NCBI GenBank assembly: GCA_037179385.1
Contig: CM074184.1
Span: 16,696,001-16,760,000, forward strand
Direction of reading: 5' to 3'
DNA length: 64,000 bases
Source of the DNA: Holothuria scabra
Taxonomy: Eukaryota; Echinodermata; Holothuroidea; Aspidochirotida; Holothuriidae
Shown: positions 53,701 to 64,000 of the stretch, piece by piece
Layout: each line of letters opens with the position of its first letter
How positions within the stretch are numbered: the stretch's first letter is position 1
Notes under the pieces: model-generated
Told to the model about the DNA's origin: nothing
Databases searched by the model: none
The model's input: only the letters and a program-made list of their open reading frames with translations
Translations under genes and position numbers: made by a program

Positions 53701-56700
53701 TGCTACTATCAACCGAAAACACCCTAAAATCGGTGTTCCCAATAGGAAAATCGTAAAACCACTTCTTTTTTAACTGGAAATTGACGAGACTTTTTATCAC
53801 TAAATGAAAATAAGTTTAAGTTTGAAGGAAACTGGTTAAATGAACAAAAGTGAGCAGATGAGTGAAATGTGTTAATTTATTATGTGGTTGGGAAGGAGTG
53901 GCTGAGTTGGTCGGAAAATGTACCATATTTTCACAGTGATTTACACAGTTAAGCTTGTACACTGAACACATATACACTTAGCATTCCCATAAACGGTGCT
54001 CGAAACCATTTTCTCCTACCATTTTCCTTTAACCCTATTTCCCTGGCCCTCGCTCAGAATATATGACATTTTCATAGATGACATACACATAAACTTTGAT
54101 ATAAAAGAAATGTGGTTTATCGTATATAGTTGTACACAGAGGAACCGTTGGCCACTTGTAATAAGCCCTTATACGCAAAATTCTCTACATAGCCATGGGA
54201 AAATAACTTGACAGGTTTGTACGATATCACTTTAGAAATTCGAATGATTAAAGTCATGCTCAAAACAATGAAGACCTTATTAAAAAGTCATGTATGTACG
54301 TGAACAAAAGCTAGACGGTGATTAATAGGACGAAACTGAAGATATTGTTACATCTTGAATATAAGTAAAATGCATTAAGTTTATAAAGTATATGTAAGGA
54401 TGTTATGATGAATAGTACTATAGTCCTTCTTTTCCCAGTGTTGTGCATGTAACTCTTAACTGTGGAAGCTTAATTTGAAAATGCATTCAGCAATATCATT
54501 TGTTTGTTTTTCAGAAAATGGCGACAATGCAGAGAAAAGTGCCTCTGCAACTCCTTTACTTAATGTTTCCAGTATCCATGGAAACGACAGTTTGTGGTGT
54601 CGGGAGAAAATCCGCAGAGGACTGGTGAGATCACAGAATTGGTTATTTAAGACAGGCCTATGTAGGACTTGCCCGGAAAAACACTATCATAGAGGACATT
54701 AAGTGTATAATTAATTTTTTCATAAACGACAACTGTTAAGATTGACTATTCTGGTTATGATCTAGCAAATTTTTGTAACAAAACTTCACTGAAATGGTTG
54801 AGGTATATTAGTTCATGTAAACCACCCCATTTACTGCCCGACTATTTTAAATAGATCCACCTGCTATCACCCAACAGATAAAAGACGAGCGGGATGGATC
54901 GACGGAGGATAGTGGTTATACCATGGAGGTAGTGTGTAATATCTTCATAGTCATACCATGCAGGGAGCTGACAGAAACTTCCTAGACTTGGCCAAGTCTC
55001 TCGGGGAGTTGACAACTTTCTCTTCAAATTCCCCCTTCTGCAGCATAGTACATAATATCGTATTTTCCTTTTATCTAATAAGCCCTCTGTCTATTAATTC
55101 TATTCAGTTTCAGTTTCATTTATTCTCTATTTCACCTCGAAGAGGTATAAGAGACTTACAAATAGACATAAAGAATATAACAAATGGAAGTGATACAACA
55201 AAATGCATCGAATACAAAAAAGAACGGTTTAAAGAACAAAGCAAAAGTAGAGAAAAAAGAAAAATAATAACAAACATAATGATAATACCATCTAACACTG
55301 CTTTTAACAAACTACGACTATTCAGACACCAGTCACCTATAGATTTAAGATTACAATTAACCTGAGAATTTATTCGTAATTATCTTACAAAACTTAAACA
55401 AGTTGGACACGATCTTCGTGTTTTTACTCTGAAAAAGTTCCTTCAATTTAAGAATTGTGGGCCGTCTTCTAAAATATGGCTTAAGTAATAATTTACGTTC
55501 TGTGGTAAAGTAAGGGCACTGCAAAATATAGTGGAATTCATCCCCTAGGGCCTCCCCATCACACAAGTCACAGATTCTTTCATGATAAATAATACCCTCA
55601 AATTTACCTGTAACCACCGGTAGCTTACTATTCCAACATCTAAATTTACAGAATGAGTTACCCAGAAAGTGATCAAAATTGAGCAGATAGGGTTCTAATA
55701 CTAAACTAGTTTTAAATATCCTATAATTATTACACTGGGAGTTTGTATTTACTTCAGCAATCCATTCCTGTTCACAAATATCGTTTAAACGTTGATTTAA
55801 CGCTGCTCTCAACCAGTTACTAGATACTTCTTCACTATTGTTCCATACAAAGGATATTCCCGATTTGTCTAATATATCTTTCTCTTTAACAATCCATGGT
55901 GAGTTATATACTTTGGTTTCATACATAATTCTAAGAAACTTATAAATTAAATGTGCTAGATTATGACCTATACCAGAGGATATGACACACCAAAATAAGA
56001 CCATCCTCATTTCAACAGACTTACAGATTTTATGTCGCCCTAGCTCCCCATACACCATACAATTTGGCGTATACTTACTAAGCTTCAGAATTTTCTTACA
56101 TAATTTAGTGTGAAAGACTTCAATTTGATTGATATTTTGGATACCCCATACCTTACATTCATACAAAAGAACCGGAAGGACAAGCTGATCGAACAATTTT
56201 ATCTGGATATCGGGTGGAAGACAAAGGTTATAGGACTTATGCATCATACTGAACAGAGATCGTCTACCTGTCTACCCTGATTTACTTGTGCATTCACGGC
56301 CTTAAAAAAAAACTGTTATTATAGTTAAACTTGACCCCGAATAGGTGCAGCAATTTTTACTTTTTTATCCCCAAATTTAAATGTAGGTTTTTTCCTTATT
56401 TTACCCTTTGAAAAATAACTATTTTGGTTTTTTAACGTTAACTTTCATGTGTCAAACATTGCAATAATCATGTACACCATTCAAAGCCTTCTGCAGTTCA
56501 TTTTCGGATTCAGCCAATACAATAGTATCATCTGCATATAACAAAGTAAATAATTTAATGAAAACTTCTACTTCATCATTACTGAGAACCTGATTCATAG
56601 AACCTGATAAATTATGCAAACTTTTATAATAGCGACAAAACGCTCGAAATCGTTTAAAAATATTGTAAAGAGCACAGGGGACAGATTTTCACCCTGTCTG

Positions 56701-59700
56701 ACTCCTACATTACAATGAAAAAAATCAGATTTTATTCCGTCCTTAATGACAGCTGATTTTGCGTTCTCATAAAAAGCATGTATAACGTTAAGCACATTCC
56801 CATTAATATTACAACCAATAAGCTTAGACCACAGGCTTGCCCTATCCACAATGTCAAATGCCTTTTTATAATCAATAAAAGCACAATAAATTCTCTTTTT
56901 CTTACGGAGATAATAATCAACAATCGCGTAGAGAGTGAATACATGATCAAGTGTACTGAGAGTGGTTGCTCCTAAACCCTGCCTGTTCATCGCCAATCAT
57001 ACCAGTGTTGCACAGGAAAGTTTTAATGCCTTCATTTAAAATTGAGGTGTAGCTTACCCAAACAGCTTAACAAAGTTATACCGCGAAAGTTCCCAGGGTC
57101 ATTAGGAGAGCCTTTACCTGTTTACCCTTATAGATTGGCATAATCAAACCAATAGTCCATGTAGTTGGGATAATACAGGAAGCCAAAACCACATTAAACA
57201 ATTTTGTTATGAGATATATAACACGATCGGGACTGTATTTCAAAAATTCATTAATAAGTTGATCCTCTCCTGACGATTTATTATTCTTAAGCCTGCTTAT
57301 TTGAACTCTTACTTCATCAACAGTAATGCATTTGTTAAGTTCAAGGTTTTCAGCAGTATGAGAGTCCGGGATAAAACTACTAGTTCCATCGGACGAGGCT
57401 TTTGATTGATTCAACTCTTTAAATTGATTTCTAAATGACTCTAACGATATGTTATTACAACTGGTACTAATATTACTTGCCTTGTTAATTACATTCCAAT
57501 ACTCCTTAGGATTCTTGGTTTTCAAATGCCGTAATTTGGAGTGAAACATACCAAAATAATTCTTTTTCGTTTTCCTTATGTGCTGCTTATAGTTTTAGAT
57601 GCCGTGCACATACTTTTCCACGAGTGACAATCCTTTAAATATTTACACGAGCGTTTGCTTTTACGTATTTCTTTTTCATTTCTCTACAACTGCGATCAAA
57701 CCAGGGCTGCCGTAACGGAGAATAATTCTTTAAGGGTCTTAAACGAACCCGATTTACAATTCCAGCCTTATCTGCCGTTTCAAGAAATACTTTATTCAAG
57801 TTCGTAAAAATATCATCAAGCTGAGAATTTGTAAGTTTTTGGACGTCCAAAGACTCCAGTTTTTCTGTGATTCCAATGATATCAATATCACAGAAGGAGC
57901 TTGTAAATTCACTAGCTCTGGTACTATCCCAGTCAATTCGTGTATGCATTTCATTTAGTTCCAAATCTGAAAATCTATTATTATTGTTGGATAATGGGCC
58001 AATCGTATAACGAAGGCTTAGGTAGGGGATCTAGGCCTAGCTGATAAGTGATAGGCGTTAAAGTTGTGTAGCTCCGCACAAGAAAAAAAGTTCACAGAAC
58101 TCATAAAGTTGATTAATTCTTCTTGATTATTATTGATTCCATTTCTTCTTCCTTCAAAAATTATCTTGAATCAGAAGCCGGCAAAAAATGTGACAATTAC
58201 TATTTACAGGTGAGTTAGTGCATCGTCTTAGAGGTCTGCAGCACAACTGACTAGCTGCGGGCTGCGGGGTTTCCTAGTGCGTTCGAGCCACGAGGGCCAT
58301 GCGAGATGACAGAACTAAAAGCTGTAACCCGATTGGATAAAAGTTGTGACGCACACCTAAAATGAATATTATAAATATGATGAAATCATATCAACCAATG
58401 AGGAGGCTGCAAGTGAGTGAAATTGGTCACACCTTGGAAATATGGGTTACAGCGTGCACGTGGAACTACGGCAATGTGATATGTCACGTCCACCGGTAAC
58501 ACGTGACGGGAAACAGGAAGGGCCCTGGGAATCTATAACAAAAGGAAGGGAGCGTTGCTCGTAAACAACAAGATGGCGTCTGGTAAAGGTCATGAAGAGT
58601 GCACCGGTCATACTACATAACATTATCAATAGGCAGATAATCCTTACATTTCAGTTTAACACTTATCGCCCTGTGCTTGTCGGATAAGAATTTATCCATA
58701 TCTTCCACATTAAAATCCACTATATGTGGAAACATTTCTGCAGAAACAATTACATAATCAATAACACTCTTATTATCACATGTCATCTGGCCAATTTCTT
58801 TATCATTACCGACCCTACCATTTACTATGTGAAAATCAAGAGACTTGCAAAGTTCAATCAGTTTGTAACCGTTGTTATTACTTGAGGTGTCCATACTAAA
58901 TCTTTTCAATACAAAGATCAACGCTTTCCAAAGCTTGCCTGGAATTGAATTCATTGCATGAAGCATCGAGACCCGCTTCAAGTGAAAAAGCGTTCTCCAG
59001 ATCAGTGAAATCATCTAGAACACCTGTCCTAGAATTAAAATCACCCAAGATACAAATTGGGACCTGGAACTTGGCTTGAATTGACATACAATCGCTAAGT
59101 ACGTCTTCAAATACCTCCGTGCAATAATACTTCGATCCCTCGTGTGGTAACTAGTGTTGTGTGCAAAATTATGGAATCCTTAATCAAGGACTGTTTGCTA
59201 AAGCATCTCTTAGATAATGGGTTACTCAATCTAACTCAGCATGGTTTCCTACCCAGTAGATCTTGTGTTACAAATTTGCTAAGCTTTCTTGAGGATGTTT
59301 CTTTGTCTCTCGATTCAGGTTCCAGTGTGGACGTCATTTACCTTGACTTCCAAAAAGCTTTTGACAAAGTACCTCTAGGTAGACTCATGGTAAAATTGCA
59401 TAGGTTAGGCATCATAGGCAAGTGCGCTCAGTGGATCAATTCGTGGCTCAATGGTAGGTCTCAGAGAGTTGTTGTCAATGGAAATTTTTCTTCCTGGAAA
59501 GAAGTCTCAAGTGGTGTGCCACAAGGTTCTGTTCTTGGCCCACTTCTTTTCTTAATTTTCATAAATGATATTGATAGCTCTATCACTTCCAGTATAAGTA
59601 AGTTTGCTGATGATACAAAGCTCTATAGGAAGGTTGGAGGAAAGGATGATTCTTTATTGCTTCAGAAAGATCTGGATAGGTTATTTTCATGGTCTCAGAC

Positions 59701-62700
59701 TTGGCAAATGTCTTTTAATGCTGATAAATGCAAAGTCCTCCACTTTGGTTCTAAGAATCCCCACCATGATTATACTATGAATGGTACTAATTTGAACAAA
59801 GTGACTTCTGAGAAAGACCTTGGTGTAGTTATTACAAGAGATTTAAAGTCATCTAGGCAGTGTGCAGCTACTGCTGCAAGGGCAAATAGGGTGCTTGGGT
59901 TGATCAGGAGGAATTTTAAGAGTTTTAGTAAAGAAATTGTGCTAAATTTGTATAAGCAGCTGGTTCGACCCCATCTCGACTATGCTGCACAGGCCTGGAG
60001 TCCCTTCTTTGAAAAGGACAAATTGCTTTTAGAGCAAGTTCAGAAGAGAGCTACCCGACTCATACCTGAGGTTAAAAATCTACCTTATTCCCAAAGGCTT
60101 AAGCTGCTTGGGCTTACCACTTTGGAGCTGAGAAGGATTAGGGGGGACATGCTCCAGGTATACAAATTTCTATCTGAAGGGAATCCTTTGTTAGCTTGCA
60201 GTTATTTAAAGGTCCAGCGTAATCCTCGGGTTAGAGGCCATTGCAAAAAGCTTGAAAAGTCTTTTGCTAGACTTGACATTAGGAAGTTCAGTTTCTCTCA
60301 TAGGGTTGTTAGTGAGTGGAATAGCCTGCCTGAGTGGGTTGTTAACTCCACATCAGTGCACCGTTTTAAGGTTAATATTGACAAGTTTCTCCATGACTGT
60401 GGTAGAATCTAATCTTTCTGGGCTCTTAAGGTGTTGGTGGTTTGCTTTGTTTTGGGGGTTTTTTGGATTACAGGGCATCTTATGGGGCCTTTACAGCCCT
60501 CCTTTGCCCTTTAACCTGTTATGTTATGTTATGTTATGTTATGTTATGTTATGTTATGTTATGTTATGTTATGTTATGTTATGTTATGTTATGTTATGTT
60601 ATGTTATGTTATGTTATGTTATGTTATGTTATGTTATGTTATGTTATGTTATGTTATGTTATGTTATGTATGTAAACAGCACCAAGGATAAACTCGTATC
60701 CAAATGCTTCACGATCAAATTTTAACCATACGATCGATTCTGAAGAAGTGTCATTTACTTCTCTATAATTGCCCGACAGCATATTAGAGACTAGAACGGC
60801 AATTCCATGAATGCCACCAAAACGATTGGAAGTCGTCCGCCTTTTTGCACAAATTACATTGAAATCGGGAAAAGCTCCTGGATGTATGACATCTGTTTTT
60901 GTCTCAGATAGGCAAACTATGTCAAAAGGTTTAACAAAATCTTGTAGGATTCCACACTCGAGCTTTTTACGGACGCCACACACATTAAGTGCACAGATGT
61001 GGATATACGTAGAAGCTATACTATTATAATAGGTATGGTCATGCTTGTACGAAAGAATCGTTGGCACAGTGGAAAGGGCAGAAGTACCCCGAGTTAGAAC
61101 CATAAACTGGTGCCTCATAGTCCTATAGGGCCAAAAATAAACCCAGCTCACGCAATTTAGCTTCATCCCAATCAAGTTTCTGTACGTCATCAAAATTGTC
61201 AATAACCACTTTTTGGTCCTTTCTATCAACAGACACAATACCATGAATTTTGCCTTCAATTGTCCATACTTTCTTCACATTCTGGTCATCAAAGAGAGCG
61301 ATACCTTTATAGACCGATAGTGGGGGTATTAGAAAAAAGGCAAATACGGTATGCTGTACTGTGATGAAGTACTGGATTTGTGTAGAGTTAGTGTTGTCAG
61401 CTCCCTGGGGAACACTCACGATCACGAGAGACTTGGCCAAGTCTAGAAACTTCCGGGCACCTCCCTGGTCATACCCTGTACAGGATAGTAAAATTTACTT
61501 GTTTATTTGAGCCTTTAAGTTCCTTCTAAACGTTTCTTTTGAAGAGCACAACTGAAGAACAACCAAGCTTCCTAGTTCCCAAAATCGTTCATCGAACATA
61601 TAAAAAGGAGCAAAAATTGGCAAAAATGGAGACAAAAGTGCTAATCTTTCACATACTTTTGAATTTCTTTTTCAGTTCCTCGTAATATCCAGTTGTTATT
61701 TAATTTGTGTTGATTTTCTTACTATTCTTTATATGAAGCCTTGTTCTGAATTGTTCAAAAAAGTCGTAGAAAATAGAAGGCACATTGTTTCCGGAACGTC
61801 AAATATTTCACTTTCAACCGATCACGAATTGATATAGGTTTGCGTGATCATTGAAGGGGGTAGACAGGTTGGGCTACAATATTGAGTTAGTTGGATGCGA
61901 TTTAAAGACACACCAACACGAATGTGTTATATAGTGTCATCAAAAGTAAAAGGTACAATGTTTGAATAGCTACAACATTGAGGTTCAACTATGAGATAAC
62001 AATTAACGAGGTTGTGCGGCAGGGGAACCTGAGATGAGGGAGGAAATCTGACGGGAAAACGAGAGGGAAAGGAGAACTAAACATGTCCTAGATACGGGTC
62101 ATTGGTTCCGGTCTTGTCGCGCCTTTGTTTATATATAGGTAGATCAACTTATAAATATGGTCTATTTGACGAAGTTGATTGTAATTTTCCGTTCGTAGTT
62201 CACGTCAGATGACCTAAAATATAAAACATGAAACATGTAAATAGCCAATGCAAAGCAAAAGAGAGGTGGACAAATATGCACCCAAAGGTAGTAAAAACAT
62301 TTAAAGACGGAAACATAAGGGTTTAAAAACCATAAACCTTGTTACGCAGGGTGTAATTACTAGCTGAGAAAAGTAGAAATGAGAAAAAATAAACGAATCA
62401 CAACAGTTGAAGATATCATATCGGCCATTTGTATGATTAAAGATTGGGTACCTACAAACAAAATATGTAAACAGGTGAACATATGAAAAATATTAAACTC
62501 TGATACTTAAGTTTTAAAACAGAATGTAGAATATGTAGTGATGAGTTTTTGAGGGACTGAGAGCACCAACAATTTCATTTAAATGGTCAGTATATGCCTT
62601 CGACAAACGAGTTGAATATATGCAGCGCTTCTGTCGTCAGTCTTTAAAAGAATTTCGGTAACCACTTGTTCTTAAACGTAGAATTTGTAACCGAAAATCG

Positions 62701-63390
62701 GATCTATCATTTGCATTAGCCTATATATCTTTTCAAATACCATTTTCGTAGATAGACGAGAGAGAACGAAGGCCAGATCTCATACTTCTAAGGCATATCA
62801 CCATAAAAGCATGTAATGAAGAACAATAAAGGCCTTTGAATTATTGAAAGGTGAAGTGGTTTTAGAATGGTATCCGTGTCTCTCAGTTTTAAACTGGTGA
62901 CGATATAAATTTTACCTGGAATTCTCCGTTTTTACTATCTGTGCAATTGTCCCTCTCTGCCTCAGGACATAAACCTGGATGAGGTGCTAATTAATTGTGC
63001 CAAACACATTAATAAGTTGCCGGCTGATGAGGAAAACAGAACCTTTTCAACACCCAACTTTGTCGAAAATGTTCTGATTTCGACACCTAATGGTGCCGCA
63101 CCTTAATATGTGTCGATCTACATGTTTCACCGGTTTCTAATTGGGTGGACGTTACAGGTACCGTTTAATTGGTCCGTATGCTCTTTCATTTTACGAATGA
63201 CCTACACAATTGATGTCTTTTGCTTCTCAATTCAAAACTTTAATAAGTCTGTAATATTCTGTTTGTTATTACCAAGGAATACGTGGTCATTTACAACGCG
63301 GTGCCAAAAACAGGTAGTCGGACTATATCATCTGTGGCCAGAGTTTTGTTCAAACACCACAAGAGGAAAGGAAGATCACTTTTTATTCCG
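50589..63390 (+). CDS. Uronyl/heparan-sulfate 2-O-sulfotransferase-like protein, gene 2 (first three exons, 3' part outside window)
   Basis: The exons are 50589-50790, 54515-54624 and 63277-63390. Together they encode 142 residues. A cytoplasmic N-terminus of about 19 residues and a hydrophobic anchor (20-40) are followed by a stem and then EYVVIYNAVPKTGSRTISSV (105-124) with the PAPS P-loop. Phases 1 and 0 at the first two junctions and the P-loop exon beginning in phase 0 are the same as in gene 1, so the two are tandem duplicates. The stem is longer than in gene 1 (exon 2 is 110 against 77 nt). The 3'-phosphate motif, catalytic His and cysteines should lie beyond base 64000. The role is as for gene 1, with the precise substrate unknown. 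Confidence 0.85.
51000..51330. repeat. Interspersed repeat C, copy 3 (gene 2 intron 1)
   Basis: Shares GATGCACCGACGTCACTGCG, TTGTACAACAACAAACCTCG, ATGACGTCAGTATTTCG and ACACACGTACTGCTC with copies at 11839 and 18611. An open frame across it (51032-51376) is explained by the repeat. Confidence 0.5.
51331..52450. other. Gene 2 intron 1, nothing recognised
   Basis: No coding or repeat structure supported. Confidence 0.35.
52451..52503. repeat. (CTGA)n microsatellite
   Basis: About 13 tetranucleotide units, then decaying CTTA and GACTAGCTAACTG repeats to about 52565. Confidence 0.95.
52612..52882. mobile_element. CTCTCACCCCAAACTA MITE (gene 2 intron 1)
   Basis: The left end CCTCTCACCCCAAGCTAC and the right end TGTTTGGGGTGAGAGA are inverse. 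The interior holds CTCAATTAGCTCAGCTCTTT, GAAGCAATAAACTGAGATTG and GATGAGGATGAATTTCAGAC. This is the cleanest copy of the family in the window. Confidence 0.8.
52883..54514. other. Gene 2 intron 1, nothing recognised
   Basis: Ends in the acceptor TGTTTTTCAG. Confidence 0.4.
54515..54624 (+). CDS. Gene 2 exon 2: stem region
   Basis: Completes E68 and encodes 36 residues ending WCREKIRRGL before the donor GTGAGA (phase 0). A polar stem with one possible N-glycosylation site (NVSS). The assignment rests on splice phase and on the parallel with gene 1 exon 2. Confidence 0.7.
54945..55104 (+). repeat. Diverged inverted copy of the 5' part of the neighbouring LINE
   Basis: From GTCATACCATGCAGGG through GACTTGGCCAAGTCTCT to about TCTGTCTATTAA, it matches the complement of 61300-61475 with moderate identity. 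ACTTGGCCAAGT is itself palindromic. The two copies face each other across the LINE at 55105-61475. Confidence 0.5.
58003..58618. mobile_element. Unidentified 0.6-kb insertion in the LINE
   Basis: LINE coding on the - strand breaks after YLPIDNV (58618) and resumes with SNNNNRFSDLEL (near 58000). ATAAC lies at both borders and may be a 5-bp target duplication. The insert is somewhat GC-richer. It has no termini of TG..CA form and no recognised gene. Confidence 0.5.
59150..60668 (+). mobile_element. CR1/jockey-like LINE, 5'-truncated, intact RT reading frame
   Basis: One uninterrupted frame to the stop at 60410-60412 covers most of an RT. It runs from SVVCKIMESLI and QHGFLPSRSC through motif A VDVIYLDFQKAFDKV, motif B SGVPQGSVLGPLLFL and FADD box SKFADDTKLY to the thumb (VRPHLDYAAQAWSP, QKRATRLIPE, FLSEGNP). 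The endonuclease and ORF1 are absent. A 105-bp 3' UTR leads into the ATGTT tail. It was inserted into the older LINE between GTGTGGTA and TATGTAAAC; joining those flanks restores that element's frame. The undamaged frame indicates recent insertion. Confidence 0.9.
60518..60668. repeat. (ATGTT)n LINE tail, about 30 units
   Basis: Pentanucleotide ATGTT repeated with hardly any variation directly after the LINE 3' UTR, ending at the insertion border. Frames of repeated CYVML are artefacts. Confidence 0.95.
61476..62965. other. Gene 2 intron 2, nothing recognised
   Basis: AT-rich sequence without repeats I can name. It ends at TCTCTGCCTCAG before the candidate exon at 62966. Confidence 0.4.
62966..63106 (+). 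CDS. Candidate extra exon with stop codon (unknown)
   Basis: After a pyrimidine-rich acceptor CCCTCTCTGCCTCAG, 46 codons in phase 0 read DINLDEVLINCAKHINKLPA and on through ENVLISTPNGAAP to TAA. The composition looks coding, and phase 0 would fit splicing from gene 2 exon 2, giving a protein that stops before the P-loop. No family is recognised. It could instead be the last exon of another gene or chance. Confidence 0.25.
   Translation, partial: DINLDEVLINCAKHINKLPADEENRTFSTPNFVENVLISTPNGAAP
63277..63390 (+). CDS. Gene 2 exon 3: PAPS P-loop
   Basis: Acceptor TTATTACCAAG, then 38 codons with VVIYNAVPKTGSRTISSVAR, closely matching gene 1 exon 3. The donor is probably the GT of CCG|GTATTT at 63391, phase 0 as in gene 1, although GTATTT is a weak donor. 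If unspliced, the frame runs on to TAA near 63441. Confidence 0.85.
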
Positions 63391-63451
63391 GTATTTAAGT
63401 TTCATTTTCAATTGTACTCATTTATTGCTGTTCCTGAAATATAACATCAGT

Positions 63452-63655
63452 GACACCGTCTCCGCCACCACCAGAAACCACAAACCACCGTACTTCAACC
63501 CCCTCCAACAACCGCCAGTCTACAACCACAACCATCACACACCACCACCACTATAACCACGACACCAACAACGGCATGATCAGCAACAACAGTAAAAACA
63601 GCAACGTAACAAACAACACCACTGCCAACAACAAAAACCAACATCGGCAGTGTGT
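63452..63655. repeat. ACC/AAC-rich low-complexity tract
   Basis: Imperfect CCACCA, ACAACC and AACAAC repeats. Thr/Pro/His/Asn-rich frames read through it are artefacts of composition. Confidence 0.8.
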
Positions 63656-63965
63656 ATAATTTTCAAAGCGAGGGTCCCAAATTATGATTTCATTTTATGT
63701 CATGTTTTTCTTTCGAGTTTATAATAAACGGAACACGTGTGTAAAAAACGATTTGCGCATCTCACGGCACTCTACAATTCTGAACAGTATATATGACCAC
63801 TTCCTTCAAAAATTGTGTAGAAATCTTAAGGCAATGGGTATATTTCCAAAATATGCAGGATGACACTTGGGTGGAAGGTGTCAGCCCGCTATCAAAACAC
63901 CAGAAAATCCCTTCTGTAGGGGTGTAATATAAAAACAACGAAAGCCCTTCGTTGGATTAGTGTTT
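63656..63965. other. Gene 2 intron 3, nothing recognised
   Basis: No structure seen. Confidence 0.35.
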
Positions 63966-64000
63966 AAGGTCAAATCCTCTCACCCTAAACTACAATTTTT
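63966..64000. mobile_element. CTCTCACCCCAAACTA MITE, start only, cut by window end
   Basis: CTCTCACCCTAAACTACAAT matches the terminal repeat of the family; the body lies beyond base 64000. Confidence 0.5.

Larger units (their letters stand above)
55105..61475 (-). mobile_element. Decayed APE-type LINE with endonuclease and RT, twice interrupted
   Basis: Read on the - strand. An ORF1-like piece (61440-61123) is followed by an AP endonuclease-like domain (VCLSETKTD, then ICILGDFNSRTG after an insertion, SDKHRAI at its end). The RT runs 57549-56595 (CAFIDYKKAFD, GVRQGENLSPVLFTIFLNDF), with the YADD box in another frame at 56520-56545. The C-terminal region (56247-55357) carries RICDLCDGEALGDEFH, a Cys/His motif. 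The 3' tail AATGAAACTGAAACTGAA ends at 55105. Frameshifts and stops make it non-functional. It is interrupted at 58003-58618 and 59150-60668. All of it lies in intron 2 of gene 2, antisense. Confidence 0.85.

Noticed and set aside
56778..56975. + strand frame within the LINE region
   Set aside because: It is the complement of the RT coding strand (CAFIDYKKAFD on the - strand).
60252..60725. Frames with repeated CYVML
   Set aside because: They read through the ATGTT tail of the LINE and are not genes.
63110..63659. 148-codon frame over the gene 2 P-loop exon and Thr/Asn/His-rich frames after it
   Set aside because: The first is in a different frame from the conserved P-loop; the others reflect ACC/AAC low-complexity DNA.

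Overview
The window is animal nuclear DNA: AT-rich, with no dense gene packing, short coding exons with GT/AG borders separated by kilobase introns, and a very heavy load of DNA transposons, MITEs and non-LTR retrotransposons. I see no rRNA, tRNA, CRISPR or prokaryotic operon. The two sulfotransferase genes and the repeat style suggest a marine deuterostome invertebrate, perhaps an echinoderm. That assignment is inference.

The only confident cellular genes are two head-to-tail paralogues, both on the + strand, of the uronyl/heparan-sulfate 2-O-sulfotransferase family (UST / HS2ST / Drosophila pipe type). Gene 1 can be assembled completely: eight exons from 14723 to 43663, all splice phases agreeing, 338 residues. 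It has an N-terminal signal anchor, the PAPS-binding P-loop PKTGSRT, a candidate catalytic His, the 3'-phosphate motif with R and S eight residues apart, and four cysteines spaced 8 and 6 apart. Gene 2 starts at 50589. Its first three exons lie in the window and its P-loop exon ends near 63390; the rest is beyond the edge. The first two intron phases match those of gene 1. Both proteins should be Golgi type II membrane enzymes that sulfate uronic acid in glycosaminoglycans.

The rest is mostly transposon strata. 1-2746 and 37406-40629 are copies of one 3-kb TIR element, the second interrupted by a LINE fragment flanked by GACT. 4.6-5.7 kb is a 300-340 bp satellite-like array whose units carry AGGTCA half-sites spaced by 1 bp. 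6269-7604 is a TIR element with TTAGCGAT iterons. 9432-9617 is a hAT MITE with a perfect 8-bp target duplication. 11206-11445 is a near-perfect palindrome flanked by TA. Intron 1 of gene 1 holds a 5.2-kb hAT-like element (18762-23983) with a second copy of the same family inside it (20546-23238), each with its own perfect 8-bp duplication. The other introns hold a CR1/L2-like LINE tail, several MITE families, and the GIY-YIG end of a Penelope-like element (32484-32796). Between the genes is another hAT-like element (45991-48039).

Intron 2 of gene 2 holds a decayed endonuclease/RT LINE on the - strand (55105-61475). It is interrupted by an unknown 0.6-kb insertion and by a + strand CR1/jockey-like LINE with an open 422-codon RT frame and a long ATGTT tail. 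I found no new multi-gene system. The most informative points are the sulfotransferase tandem, the datable nested insertions, and a short GC-rich module shared by elements with different terminal repeats.
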